Under the pieces are notes generated by a model. The model had not been told where the DNA came from, made no database searches, and worked only from the letters and a program-made list of their open reading frames with translations. From Dipteris shenzhenensis (Eukaryota > Polypodiophyta > Polypodiopsida > Gleicheniales), in NCBI GenBank assembly GCA_047967505.1, contig CM106540.1: DNA of 64,000 bases. One strand, written 5' to 3'. Below, one piece after another: positions 32,400 to 44,002 of the stretch. Position 1 is the first letter of the stretch; each line of letters begins with the position of its first letter. The position numbers and the translations under genes are program-made.

Positions 32400-32945
32400 A
32401 ATAAAAGTATATAATGAGGCAAAACAATTTTCAACCATCGTACTGGTTTACGAGACAATCACAATTTCAACTACGGGGATGATTTAGGATAGTCACAACT
32501 TCAATCATCGAACTATTTTAGGACACGTTTAGCAAAGTTAACCACTGAGATGGTTTATGACACATTTAGGACAGTCGCAATTTCAAACATCGAGATGGTT
32601 TAGGACACTTTCACAATTTCAACCACCACGCTGGTTTAGCCTGATGATCTAAACTTCACATATTAGACAATAACAAGTATATTGCTTTTCATTTCTAAAT
32701 TTCACAATTAGAAAATAATAATATCTTTCTTTTCATTTCTGAATTTGACTATTCTTTGTCTTGAACCAGCACCTGGATGGTTTAGGACAATCACATTAAG
32801 TCCAAGCCATCCCGTTCTAGAAATAGTGGTATATGACTTGAATAGCAGGAAATTAAATTTAACAAATTTAAGTACTAAGAAACATAATAATTTCAACCAC
32901 TAGGATGATCAACAAAACTAATCTCTGTTCAACCATGCTAGTTTA
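32400..32945. repeat. Array of 'TGGTTTAGGACA-TCACAATTTCAACCA' motifs
   Basis: At least seven imperfect copies of a ~40-bp unit built from (C)TGGTTTAGGACA, (G)TCACAATTTCAA and CCACxxGxT, for example at about 32440, 32480, 32530, 32575, 32600 and 32780, with a last TAGTTTAGGACACTCACA at about 32938. The array lies upstream of the minus-strand DDE-like gene and ends exactly where the 187-bp satellite begins. It is the likely 5' subterminal region of that transposon. Confidence 0.6.
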
Positions 32946-32949
32946 GGAC

Positions 32950-34515
32950 ACTCACATGGATGTACGTCTAGGGTAGCCTAAGAGGCATGTGAAGTTTCGT
33001 CCCCAATAGAGTTTAGGATTTAGGGTTCAGGGTTTAGGGTTTAGGGTTTAGTCGTGCTAGTAGGGATTGCTTCTACGTGGCGCAAACCAAATCAGTTGGA
33101 GACCAAATCTTGCGTGGATGTATGTCTAGGGTAGCCTAAGAGGCGTGTGAAGTTTCGTCCCCAATAGGGTTTAGGATTTAGGGTTCAGGGTTTAGGGTTT
33201 AGGGTTTAGTCGTGCTAGTAGGGATTGTAAAAATGTACGCATTTGTCCTTCCACGTGGCGCATACCAAATCAGTTGGAGACCAAATCTTGCGTGGATGTA
33301 CGTCTAGGGTAGCCTAAGAGGTGTGTGAAGTTTCGTCCCCAACAGATAAGTCCACGTGCATATTTCATTAGTACGTGCGCCATTTTTCATACGTAGTCGT
33401 GCTAGTAGGGATTGTAAAAATGTACGCAGCTATCCTTCCATGTGGCGCATACCAAATCAGTTGGAGACCAAATCTTGCGTGGATGTACATCTATGGCAGC
33501 CTAAGATCCGTGCAAAGTTTAATCTCCAACAGATAAGTCCACATGCATATTTCGTTAGTACGTGCGCCATTTTTCACACGTAGTCATACTAGTAGGGATT
33601 GTAAAAATGTACGCATTTGTCCTTCCACGTGGCGCATACCAAATCAGTTGGAGACCAAATCTTGCGTGGATGTACGTCCAGGGTAGCCTAAGAGCCGTGC
33701 AAAGTTTAATCTCCAACAGATAAGTCCACGTGCATATTTCATTAGTATGTGTGCCATTTTTCATACGTAGACATGCTAGTAGGGATTGTAAAAATGTACG
33801 CAACTGTCCTTCCACGTGGCGCATACCAAATCACTTGGAGACCAAATCTTGCATGGATGTACGTCCAGGGTAGCCTAAGAGCCGTGTGAAGTTTCATCCC
33901 CAACAGATAAGTCCACGTGCATATTTCATTAGTATGTGTGCCATTTTTCATGCGTAGTCGTGCTAGTAGGGATTGTAAAAATGTACGCAGCTATCCTTCC
34001 ATATGGCGCATACCAAATCAGTTGGGCACCAAATCTTACATGGATGTAGATCTACGGTAGCCTAAGAGCCGTGCAAAGTTTAATCTCCAATAGATAAGTC
34101 CACATGCATATTTGGTTAGTACGTGCGCCATTTTTCACACGTAGTCATGCTAGTAGGGATTGTAAAAATGTACGCATTATACCTTCCACGTGGCGCATAC
34201 CAAATAAGTTGGAGACCAAATCTTGCGTGGATGTATGTCTAGGGTGGCCTAAGAGTCATGCAAAGTTTCATTCCCAATAGATAAGTCCACACACGTATTT
34301 GGTTAGTACATGCGCCATAGCTTTGCCGCAGTCGTGCTAGTAGGGATTGTAAAAATGTACGCATTGTACCTTCCACATGGCACATACCAAATCAGTTCAA
34401 ACCAAATCTTGCATGGATGTATGTCTAGGGTGGCCTAAGAGTCGTGCGAAGTTTCATCCCCAACAAGTAAGTCCACATGCGTATTTCGTTAGTACGTGCG
34501 CGAATTTTCTTAGTC
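32950..34515. repeat. ~187-bp satellite array, about nine units, with telomere repeats
   Basis: The marker GGATGTACGTCTAGGG-like string occurs at 32958, 33116, 33294, 33481, 33668, 33855, 34042, 34229 and 34415: spacings of 158, 178, 187, 187, 187, 187, 187 and 186. Each unit also carries GTGCTAGTAGGGATTGTAAAAATG, CCACGTGGCGCATACCAAAT and a ~50-bp block AGATAAGTCCACGTGC...CATTTTTCA. In the first two units that last block is replaced by a run of TTTAGGG-type telomere repeats (about 33011-33050 and 33169-33209). Units differ by scattered substitutions, so the array is not newly formed. There is no coding role. Confidence 0.93.
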
Positions 34516-34804
34516 ATGTTTTTAAAATGTCCTAAAGCACAAAACAAATCACAACATTACTACTAATAAACAATTTTTTGTTTTACAAACACAACAAATC
34601 TCATTGAGAACACATCGGACATCATGTAAAAAATAGAATCTAATACAATGATGTGTATGAATGCGTATACAGCCATCATAGTGAAATACAAAATATGAGT
34701 CCATGAAAATTACAATGGTACGGTCACACAGTGAGCCCATACATATCGAATACAAAAAAGTGTAATCAACTAGTGATACCCAATAAAAATCAATCTGATC
34801 AACT
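34516..34804. other. Short spacer, nothing recognised
   Basis: AT-rich sequence between the satellite array and the truncated gag/protease end of the minus-strand gypsy copy. No ORF or repeat supported. Confidence 0.5.
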
Positions 34805-36800
34805 GATGATCCCAATGTTGAAGTGCCTAAAAACGAGCCTTCTCCACCTCTGCATTCGGGTATGGAGCTTCTTTTATTTGGGCTAAGGAGTTGATATGGA
34901 TGAGCTCAGCTGCTCATTGCTTGGCGGAGGTGGAGGCACTTGTGCTTTCTTTTTCAGAAGTCGCTTTGGTTGGATTGGAATGTTAGGGTCCTTGGTGGCC
35001 TCTTTCTATTGGGTGTAATTACATTGACAGGTTGTGACTTTACACTTGCCGGACCTAGACTTTGATGGTCCACCCCAATGATGCCGATGGGGACATCACA
35101 CTTAACCTCTATTTATTCTGGGATCTTATTTTTCATGGGACAATCCATGCACGCATGTCCTATGCCACAATCTCTGCAAAGTGGTTGGAAAGTAGCTGGG
35201 CTATTACGATGAGGACACTCTGCAATCTGGTGATTTTCTCCACAACTGTAGAACTTAATTGGTGCTCGAAATGTGTTGGGTCGTACTTGATTTGCATAAA
35301 CTGGTATTAGACCCTCTGCACCTTCCGTATAGTACACTAGGTGCTCTACTTCATACTCAAATAACGAGTCTACTTCCTCGGCTTGTAATTGATGTATGGG
35401 AACTGCCTAAGGAGCTAGATTTTGTGCTCTTGGATACGATCGTGGATTCGAATTCCTGAGTAGTTGTGGGACTTCTATCCGAACGGGAATAGGATTTAGC
35501 CTCAGACCTGGAGGCACTTGTGCAAGTGTCAGTTGCCTGTATACTGGCATGGGTGCCGCTTAGTACTGTGGAGGTTGAGATGGATTGTTGCGCATGTTGA
35601 AGATGCAACTGTTCTCATGATGGCCACCAACGATGCAAATATGGCACCACAACCCTAGCAGTGGATTTGCTTATGCAATGATCTTGGCTCTGAGGACCAG
35701 GCACTCATTTGTTGTATGATTTGCCATGCAGTGTGGACACTAGACATTTTCTCACCATGGATATGTTTGAGTTGGCGGTTGAGACAAGTGGATTTTTTGA
35801 TCCATGGCTTGCATCATGTCTTCTTTCAGCTTCATGGTCATGGCCTCTAGATGATCTTCATTGGATGTTTCGGCAGTGTCCTTTGATTTACCCTTTTTCG
35901 AGCACTTATCTCGTGTATTAGACCTGTCGTCATCACTCCTAGTGTCTGAGTTGCAGTCATGCCATCCTCAATGTCAATGGTTGCTGCATGAGTAGCACTG
36001 AACGTTTCATAGCTACTTATCTTTTTCATATCCTTGTGGATTTTCTTTCTTAGACCTACTATGAACCATGCCGTGAGGTACTTTGCATCTAGGCGTGGGT
36101 CACATTTGGCAATTAATCTCTTCAGCTTACCTAGGTATGTGCGTACATCTTCTCTCCGGCCTTGTTCGATCTTGCTGAGTTGGAGAGCGGGATCATCTTG
36201 TAGCCTCTTTGTTTGAAAGCGTCATTTGAATTCGGTTTGAAGTAGGTCCCATGTGGCGCGTTCTTCCATGAGAAGGTCTAGGTACCATTTTGACGCTTCA
36301 TCAGTTAAGGCCATTGGAAATGAAGCCACCTTGGTTTCATGGGATTGATCACCACCTGCTGCTCGACATGCGGCATCAAAATGCTAGAGGAAGTGGGTTG
36401 GGTCTCCCGTACCATTATATCTAGGAAGTTTCAGTTTTCTCAAGGGGCATCGGCCTTGATTGTTGTTATTTCTTCGAGTGAAGAAGTTGTCAGCCTCTGC
36501 ATTGAGCTCGATATCCCCATCGTTGTCATGACGGCATCCAGCCATGTTGGGGCATGGAGGAGTTAAAGAGAGTGGTTGAATCTCAGGGGGGATTCGGGGT
36601 AGAGGATTGGTAGGGGCGGTTGTTGCAACGGAGTTATATGCTGATGTGGTGAGCATTGGAGTCAAAGGCATTGGTCGGAACATAGCTGCATGCAGATGGG
36701 GCGAGATTTGCCAAGGGTGTCTCTGCCACAAGTGCAGGTGTGGATGTAGTGTTGTTGGGAGGGTTAGAGTGGTGTTAGTTTGTGTAGGGACCATCGTGTT
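34805..36800 (-). pseudogene. gag: gypsy gag (minus copy)
   Basis: Collinear with the plus-strand gag at 47660-49480. From the start: proline-rich N-terminus and DIELNAEADNFFTRR (36500-36480), LKLPRYNGTGDPTHFL (~36430), the retrotransposon-gag helices, and MKKISSYETFSATHAATIDI (~36029). The linker leads to zinc knuckles, including one reading C-G-E-N-H-x4-C (~35250) and one with CRDCGIGHACMDC (~35160). It is broken by indels and stops, but it keeps an arginine codon in YANQVRPNTF where the plus copy has TGA. It ends in the spacer before protease, so it is also 3'-truncated. Confidence 0.82.
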
Positions 36801-37134
36801 AATAATGTGTCTAAGATTGTCTTACGTGTGTAGGGAAATGTGCCGGTGCAGACGAATCGTTAATCGGAGGTCACGGCGTGAAGATATGATTGAATTTGTG
36901 CTATACGAGGCCCACACAGGGGTGCAAATGAACGAGTGTTAGGGATGCCGAAATGGTGAGCAATGGGCTGGAAAAATACCCTGTAGCATGGTGTTTTCAT
37001 GTGTGAAATCTAGGTTCACACAGGGTTCAGTTACGAGGGGTTAAAGTAGGGGTAAAATTGGGGTTTGGGGGGTGTGTGTGTCCTAAGGGTGGTGTGAATG
37101 GACTTGAATTCCAACTGAGTGGTTGGAACCAAGT

Positions 37135-37390
37135 GAATGTAGTTAGGGGAACTAACCTATATCCTTAATGTGAATCTAGTTAGGGGAACTAAACTAACCA
37201 AGTGTAACTAAGTACAGTTAAACTAACCTAACTTAGGTGAAACTAACTAAGCTAATGTCAAACTAACCTAACGTAGGTTAACACTAACCTAGGATAAAAC
37301 TAAACGAACCGAAGTTAATACTAACCCAACGTAGTTAGAGTAACTGACCTAAGGTTAAACTAACCTAGGGTTAGTTAACCTAACCTAGTT
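37135..37390. repeat. Degenerate AACTAACCTA array in gypsy leader (minus copy)
   Basis: About 250 bp of short repeats built from AACTAAC, CTAACCTA, AGTTAGGGG and TTAACACTAACC, next to the purine tract. The plus copy has the matching array in complement at 46915-47220. The unit resembles, but is not, a telomere repeat. Confidence 0.7.
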
Positions 37391-38359
37391 TTTTAAAAAA
37401 CTGTGGGGGGGGGGTTCCCCGATGGCGACGCGGGGAAAGGGGGGGTTTTCTGATCAGGGGGAGGGGAGAGGGGAGAGAGGGGCAGGATGCGGGCGGGGCT
37501 GGGGGTGAGAGGGGAGGGTGCGAGGCTACGGGCAGGGGGTGAGGGCGGGTGAGAGTTGGGGGGGTGGTGGGGGGCGGGGGGGTGAGGGCGAGTGAGAGGT
37601 GGGGGGCGAGGGAGGTCACAGCGGGGGGTGGGGGAGGGTGCGGGCGGGGAGGGGGGCAACGGAGGGGCGGCGGGTGGGGGCGGGTGCAACGGCACTGCGG
37701 GGTAGCACAACGGGGTGGGCACTACCGACGGCTCCGCATGGCGGGGTAGTGGCACGGGCCAGCAGGGCACGGGCGGGTGGTGCTGCAGGTGGGTGGGGCG
37801 CAGCCAGGCGGTGGCGCCACGAGTGAGGTGCGGGCAGGGTAGGGCACTCTGTGGGGCACCATCGCAGGGCGACCGGGGGGGGGTTACAGAGAGGGGGTGG
37901 TAGAGAGAGGGGGGAGGGAAGAGAGAAGAGGGAGGGAAATAGTAGAGAGAGGGGGTAAAGGGGGGAGAGAGAGAGAGAGGGGGGTAAGGGGGAGAGAGAG
38001 AGAGAGGGAGGGAAGAGAGAAGCAGGAGGGGGATGGTAGAGAGAGGGGGAGGATGGTAGAGAGAGGGGGTATGAGGAGAGAGAGAGAGAGAGGGGGAAGA
38101 GAGAAGTGGGAGGGGGATGGTAGAGAGAGGGGGAGGGTGGTAGAGAGAGGGGGTATGGGGAAGAGAGAGAGAGAGGGGGGAGGGTGGTAGAGAGAGGGGG
38201 GTATGGGGAAGAGAGAGAGAGAGGGGGGGGGGAGGGGAGAGAATGAGAGAGAGAGAGAGAGAGCAAAGAGAGAGAGCGAGTGAAAGAGAGAGAGAAAGTA
38301 AGAGAGGGGGGAAGGAGAGAGAGTGAGTAAGAGAGAGAGAAAGAGAGAGAGTGTGTGTT

Positions 38360-38397
<38 letters not shown>

Positions 38398-39345
38398 TGA
38401 AAGGGGAGGTGGAAATGGAGGGGAGAGGGAAGGGGGAGGGGGAGATGGAGGGGGAGGGGGGAGATGGAGGGGAGGGGGAGGGGGAGATGGAGGGGGGAGG
38501 GGGAGGGGGTGTGGAGATGGAGGGGGAAGGGGAGGAAAGAGAGAGAGGAGAAAGGGGGAGGGAAAGAGGGAGAGGGAGTGGGAGATGGAGAGGGGAGGGG
38601 AGGGGGGAGGGGGGTGGTGAAAGATGGAGGGCGGGGGGTGGGGGTGGTGGAAATGGAGGGGAAAGGGGAGGGGGAGGGGGGAGGGGGTGGTGGAGATGGA
38701 GGGGGGAGGGAAGAGAGAGAGAGAGAGAGAGAAAGGGGGAGGGAAAGAGGGAGGGGGAGATGGAGATGGAGGGGGAGGGAGGGACGGGGTGGTGAAGAGG
38801 GATGGGGGAGGGGTTGCTGGAGATGAGGGGGGAGGAAAGAGAGAGAGAGAGAGAGAAGGGGAGGGAAAGAGGGAGGGGGAGGGGGGAGGGGGAGGGGGTG
38901 GGGATATGGAGGGGAAGGGGTGGTGGAAATGGAGGGGGGAGGGGGGAAGGGGAGGTGGAGATGGAATGGGGGGAGGGGGGAGGGGGAGGTGGAGATGGGG
39001 GGGGGAGGGGGCGGGGGGGGGTGGTGGATCTGGAGGGGGGAGGGGAAGGTGTGTAGAAATGGAGGGGGGGGGAGGGGGGAGAGAGGGGGGAGGGGAGGGT
39101 GGTGGAAATGGAGGTGGAGGGGGAAGGGGGAGGTGGATATGGAGGGGGGGAGGGGGAGGGTTGGGTGGATATGGAGGAAGGGGGAGGGGGTGGAGAAAAT
39201 GGAGGGAGCGAGGAAGGGGAGGTGGAGATGGAGGGGGAGGGGGAGGGGGTGGTGGTGGGATATATGGAGGGGAGGGAGGGGTGGATGGAATGGAGGCGGA
39301 AGAGGGAGGGATGGTGGAAAAAGAGAGCAAATAAAAAATAATGAA
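37391..39345. repeat. ~1.9-kb purine-rich tract (G/A) in gypsy leader
   Basis: From about 37890 to 39340 the plus strand is almost only G and A: runs such as GAGAGAGAGAGG, GGGGGAGGGGG and GGAGATGGAGGG with isolated T and C. 37391-37880 is G-rich with some C and T. Because TAA, TAG and TGA cannot arise on the C/T strand without adenine, several minus-strand frames stay open (up to 661 codons of Pro/Ser/Leu); I do not accept these as genes. The plus copy has a shorter, more C-rich counterpart at 45700-46870, so the tract is a family feature that has expanded here. Confidence 0.85.
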
Positions 39346-39942
39346 TGGGAAATCGAAAGGGGAGGGAGAGGTGGTCACCTGAATGCTCTCCAGTCATTCT
39401 TGCTATGAGATGGGCTTGAAACCACTTACAATGTGAGGATGGGGAGTAAGGTGGTGGTCGATGGAGAGGGAGGAGTGTCTTGCGTAGGGCTCGGAATGAA
39501 GAACAGAATGGAGGCAACAAGTGAAAGCTGAAGAATAAGGGGGTGGAGTTGGTTTTTATAGGTTTGAGTTTAGGTTTAGGGTTTAGATTTAGGGTATAAC
39601 CCTAAACTCTTCCCAAGCCATAACTCTTTATGGATAGCTCGGTTTGCTTTTCTAAAAAAAGGTAAAATGGTCAAAATTGCAAGCTCTACGCATTTGTATC
39701 CACTACCTAGCTTGATTGTATATCATGTGGCTTCTATTTAAGAAATAAAGGGAATTTCTTAAGGTAGCAATCCAAGGTTGATGCTTGGGGTAGATATGTT
39801 TGGCTAGAAATGGAAAAAAAATTTACTCTCCTTGCCCTTGAGTGTTATGTTCATGAAAGTTCGAAGTAGTTTGTTTTTTACACATACCTACGTATGTTTA
39901 CTCGCTACTTGAGATGCTAGTCTCCCTGACAACAGTGCCAAA

Positions 39943-41114
39943 TGTTGGCTCTTTCCTACTGCTTTCATAGGAAGAGCTAGGTATTCTATGTTTGCAGGGT
40001 TCCAAGGCTTTTTGTCACCTACAGATATATTAAAGTTGTCGATTGTAGTATATGTGTAGCTTAGGACCTCGAGTCGTGTTCTGGTGAGAGACGTAGGCTT
40101 ATGTTGAGCAAACAAAGTGCATGCATGTGTAAAAGGAATGTAAATCATCTTCGTTGAGGTAATGAAGGCTTTCACCTTCATTGGGGGTTGTAGGGTTTAG
40201 GAGGAGTTTAAGGTTAGAAGGAGGTTCTAGGGTTAGAAGGAGGTTCTAGGGTTCAGAAGAAGGTTCTAGGGTTTAGAAAGAGTTCCAAGGTTTAGAAGGA
40301 GTCCAGGGTTAGAAGGAGGATCCAAGGTTCAGAAGGAGGTTCCAAGGTTTAGAAGGAGGTTCCAGGGTTAGAAGGAGGTTCCAAGGTCAGGGTAGAGTAC
40401 ATGGTGGAGAACTCATCTCCCTCGTAGATCATGGAGTTTTAACGGTTGAGGAACAAAGGGTTCAGGGGAGCATAGGAGTGGGAGAGGAAGAAGGTGTAAG
40501 AGCATGGGGGAAAGAAGAGGGAGGAGAGAGGAGGAGGAGGGAGGAGGAGGAGGAGAGGAGGAGAGGAGGAGGAGGAGGAGGAGGAGGAGGAGGGAGGAGG
40601 AAGAAGGAGGAAGAAGGAGGAGGGAGGAGGAGAGGGAGAGGGTGGGTTGTAAGGTTGAAGGAGAGGGGAGGAGGAGTTGCAATTTTAGGACATGTTTTTG
40701 GACATGGAGTGCAAGGAAGCATGACACTTGAGACAAATGCTTGGAATACCAAAGTAGACTCAACACAATGCCCCAAAGAGTGTGGACTTCATTCCATTAT
40801 GGGATATTTATACAAGTTGGTGAGCTTCTCTCTTAGACTACACAAAGTTGTATCAAAAAGTTGTAACCAAAGTTGTATCACAAAGTTGTAACGCAAAGTT
40901 GTAACACATTCTCTTTCTACATGTAGAAGTTGTAACACAAAGTTGTATCACAAAGTTGTAACACAAAGTTGTAACACATTCTCTTTTTACATGTAGAAGT
41001 CGTATGTAGAAGTTGTAACACAAAGTTGTAACACAAAGTTGTATCACAAAGTTGTATCACAAAGTTGTATCACATTCTCTTTCTACATAAGTTCATGTTG
41101 GCACAGAGTCAACA
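39943..41114 (-). repeat. Central LTR of the minus gypsy copy
   Basis: 1,172 bp; on the minus strand it begins TGTTGACTCTGTGCCAACAT and ends AGCCAACA. On its 5' side (41115-41140) lies the purine tract ending GGATCCAGGAGTA. On its 3' side the primer site reads TGGCACTGTTGTCAGGGA (39923-39940), a decayed TGGCGCCGTTGCCGGGGA. Inside are TATA (TATTTATA on the plus strand, 40805-40812), a tandem of 12-13-bp units (ACAAAGTTGTAAC, 40850-41080), a GGAGGAGGA tract (40500-40640) and a ~20-bp tandem of GGTTCTAGGGTTAGAAGGA type (40200-40400). Confidence 0.9.
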
Positions 41115-44002
41115 TACTCCTGGATCCATTTTATTACCCATCCTTGGGTTATGGCTTATTGTGATCATGTACCTGGGTTGCCATGTTTTTAGTCCAGTGG
41201 TGTGGAACTTGTGTCGTGCCAGTCAATCTTGCTATAAAGCCTTAGCACCATACAATTTTTGCATAGTTTCCAGGTAGCCTATATCCACCGTTTGCTCGAA
41301 CAGAGATATGTGGCGTGCCTCTAAGAAAATCACTCTATGATAGAGCTGGCTTGTAATCTAAGCATCAATCCTTTCATTGGGATTAAAGCTGAGTGGAGGC
41401 AAATGGGAATCAAAGTAACATGGGACCTCCAGAATGAATTCCAATGTTTTACAAAATATGGCACTTTGGCAAAGGAAGCGATCAATGTTGCCGCGCATTA
41501 TTTGTTCATGCTGCTGAAGTGCTCGGACCATGGTGCCTTGGATATTCCATTCTACACTAGAGAAGGGTTCGATCATTGGCCAATTAATGAATCGATCTTT
41601 AGCCAAAGTGTGTATGTTGGCTTCCCATTTTTTATGCCGTGGAACTGCATAAAACTTGGGATGGGTTCTGAGACATAGAGGTGCCCGTAAGTACTCCTTT
41701 GAGAAGATTACATCAAAGAGCTTGGGACGGCACCAATCAGGTTGTGGATCCAACTTGCTAATCCAACCTTCACTAATTTGATGCTAATGAAGGTTGGTAG
41801 GAAATTTGTCCAGGGTCCATCCACCTCGAGTTTTCATATAGGGATATTTGCTCCAAAATTCCTTGAGGGGGTTACTGGGAAGTCGTATCTCATCAAAATC
41901 ATACCCATGATTGGAACTTGGCATGGGTGTATGAGTTGGATTATCTAGATCTTGATATTCAAAATCAAATACTGCCATTTTCTACTAATGGAAGCACCAG
42001 AAGTGTCGGAGGTGATGATGGGGTAGGCAGAGAATCGGGGGACATTGGGGAGAAATACGGGAGAGTGATACTTGTGGAAGGGGGAGCAAAGGGGAGAGGG
42101 GGAATAATTGGGCAAATGGTTTGAGCAGCTTGGTAATCCTCAAGGGTAGGATTAGCAAGGGAGGGGAAAAAGCTAGGTGTGACAAGCTCGTACGTTTGTG
42201 ACCATTGGGTAAGTTGAAAATGGTGAGAGGCATGAGCGAAGAGATGATGGAGGGAATAGATGTTAGGATGGAGCTCAAGGAAACTTAAGAGGGTGGTAGT
42301 AGCAAGGGGAAGTGAGGTTATGATGTTGGCAGAAAGAGTGGTTAGATATAAGAAGTTGGATGTGAGATAGGCCTTGTCATCTTTCGACACTTCTTTTTGC
42401 TAGTGCTATGGGATGATCAGCTGCATGGGTGGGATGTCGGTTATGTCATGCCATGCAAATAATAGGAATGGCCATTGTAGCAATGGCAAAAAACCTGCAA
42501 TAACCCTGAGGGGAGGACTACCCATGAGGCAGACATATGCAATGAAAGCATCCGTCCTGAGTGTTATACACCCGGCATGTGTAGACAGGTAGAAGATATT
42601 TTTCTCATCTTCAGACAAGTTTTGGCAAATTATGCGTAGGGTTTTAGTCTCGATGGAATGTTCCAAGTTGATTATTGGATGAGCAGATATGATCTTGATT
42701 TGGAGTTGCTTCCATTGGATAAGCACGCATGCGTTGAGGTGATCTTTCACTTGTAGAGTAGCCACAAGGTCTTGGTACACCACGTTGTGCATTGTAGTGG
42801 GGTGTCATTGGTGTTGTCTTCCAATGCCTCATTATTATGCACTAGCAATTCGAGTTCAAGCTTGGAGATGATTATTTTTTGGGAGTGCATCTCATTTATT
42901 TTTTCTTTGTATTGATGGTAGATGGTTGTGTATGCCTCCTTAAGCTTTCTCATTTGCAAGGTGACCTTTGCCTATTGAGAAATGTCTTCAGTGGTATTGG
43001 ACCATTGGTCCAAGACTTGGGCTTGTGAAGTGCCGGCCTCTTGAACGGTAGCAAGTTGGTCTTTTAAGATTCGGCATTCCCTTGTAAGCTCATCAATGCT
43101 GAAGGCATGTACTACCAAAGACTGTTTCATGTCTTCAAGCTTGTCTTTGCAATCTTGGAGCTCTTCTTCTTTGTGAGCTATAGTGAGCTGAGCTTGTGCC
43201 ACTATCTCAATTTGTTGTGCATGTGCAGATGTCAAGGAGTTATAGTAGGTCTGTAGGATTGCTGTTGCTTCTACTGCTGCAGTCAGCTTTGTTTGACTTT
43301 GGTGGAGGTTGGAGGTCACATCCCTTACTGCCTTCTCTTGAGCTTGGAGAGCTTGGTTCATGCGCACTTCTTCTACCTCCTTCTCATCTATTGGTGCTCG
43401 AAGTGCCTTGACCTCTATGGCGATTGCCTGGAATTGGTCTTCGATTTTTGATGCAGTCTGCCTTTCCAATTCTCTTGCATATTCTTCCTTGGCCAAGCTA
43501 GTAAATAGTTCTGACATTTGGATCATTTGGCTAGCTTGATGTTGGAGAATGACAGACGGTGATGAGGTCTGGTGATATTGTTGATACAAGTGGTGCCCAT
43601 GTAGCCATCCTGATGATTTTGTAGTACTTGGGGTAGGTTGTTCCAATGGCATTCCAGTCCCTTGTGTGTAATAGTCATATTGTTGATCTAGCACTAGCTC
43701 CCCTTGTGGCTCATCGACTAGCATGGCATCGATGGGTGGTTCGAGTGTTGATGTAGTCTTAGGCTCTAGTCTGATCTTTCCTCCGGTTTGGGTGCCGATC
43801 TTGTCTCGAGCTCTGATTGGTGCTTTTGGTGGAGACTTATTGGTTGCAATTGTGCACCGAGCTGTAGCATCTCGTGGTGCAATTCTACAATCCCCACAAC
43901 CAGAACAGGTACTTCTGCTAAGGCATCTGCACTTATCAATATGGTAGCTGGAGAAATTGGTGATGGCTCCCATACTGGTGAGAAGGGTATGTCCAACTCC
44001 TT
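41115..44002 (-). pseudogene. gypsy ORF3 (minus copy), 5'-truncated, with full coiled coil
   Basis: Aligned with plus ORF3 from LDIPFSPVWEPS onward. The open stretch 44021-42972 carries QASQMIQMSELFTSLAKEEY and, after NQALQAQE, a long coiled coil (KLTAAVEATAILQTYYNSLT, HKEEELQDCKDKLEDMK) absent from the plus copy. Stretches at 42792-42406 and 42390-41965 continue this extra part. From about 41990 the sequence again matches plus ORF3 (KEFWSKYPYMKTRGGWTLDK, 41830) to its C-terminus near 41300. Indels and stops break it. It shows that the family's full ORF3 protein was about 1,200 residues. The function is unknown. Confidence 0.75.

Larger units (their letters stand above)
34805..44002 (-). mobile_element. 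Ty3/gypsy copy on minus strand, arranged ORF3-LTR-gag
   Basis: Read on the minus strand from 44002: a truncated ORF3 and 3' internal end (44002-41115), the purine tract, an LTR (41114-39943), a tRNA-Asp-type primer site, the leader with a huge purine/pyrimidine tract, gag (36800-35050), and a break in the gag-protease spacer at about 34805. The LTR thus has 3' internal sequence on one side and 5' internal sequence on the other, so it is shared by two internal regions. This is the layout of a tandem pair or a recombination product, not of a single element. It is the same family as the plus-strand element 44003-57696. Confidence 0.87.

Noticed and set aside
32950-34515. CRISPR-like array
   Set aside because: The units are head-to-tail copies of a whole 187-bp sequence with no variable spacers; a plant satellite.
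37393-39520. Two very long minus-strand frames (661 and 634 codons) rich in Pro/Ser/Leu
   Set aside because: They overlap in different frames over the same C/T tract. A strand almost without adenine cannot form stop codons, and the sister copy does not conserve either frame.
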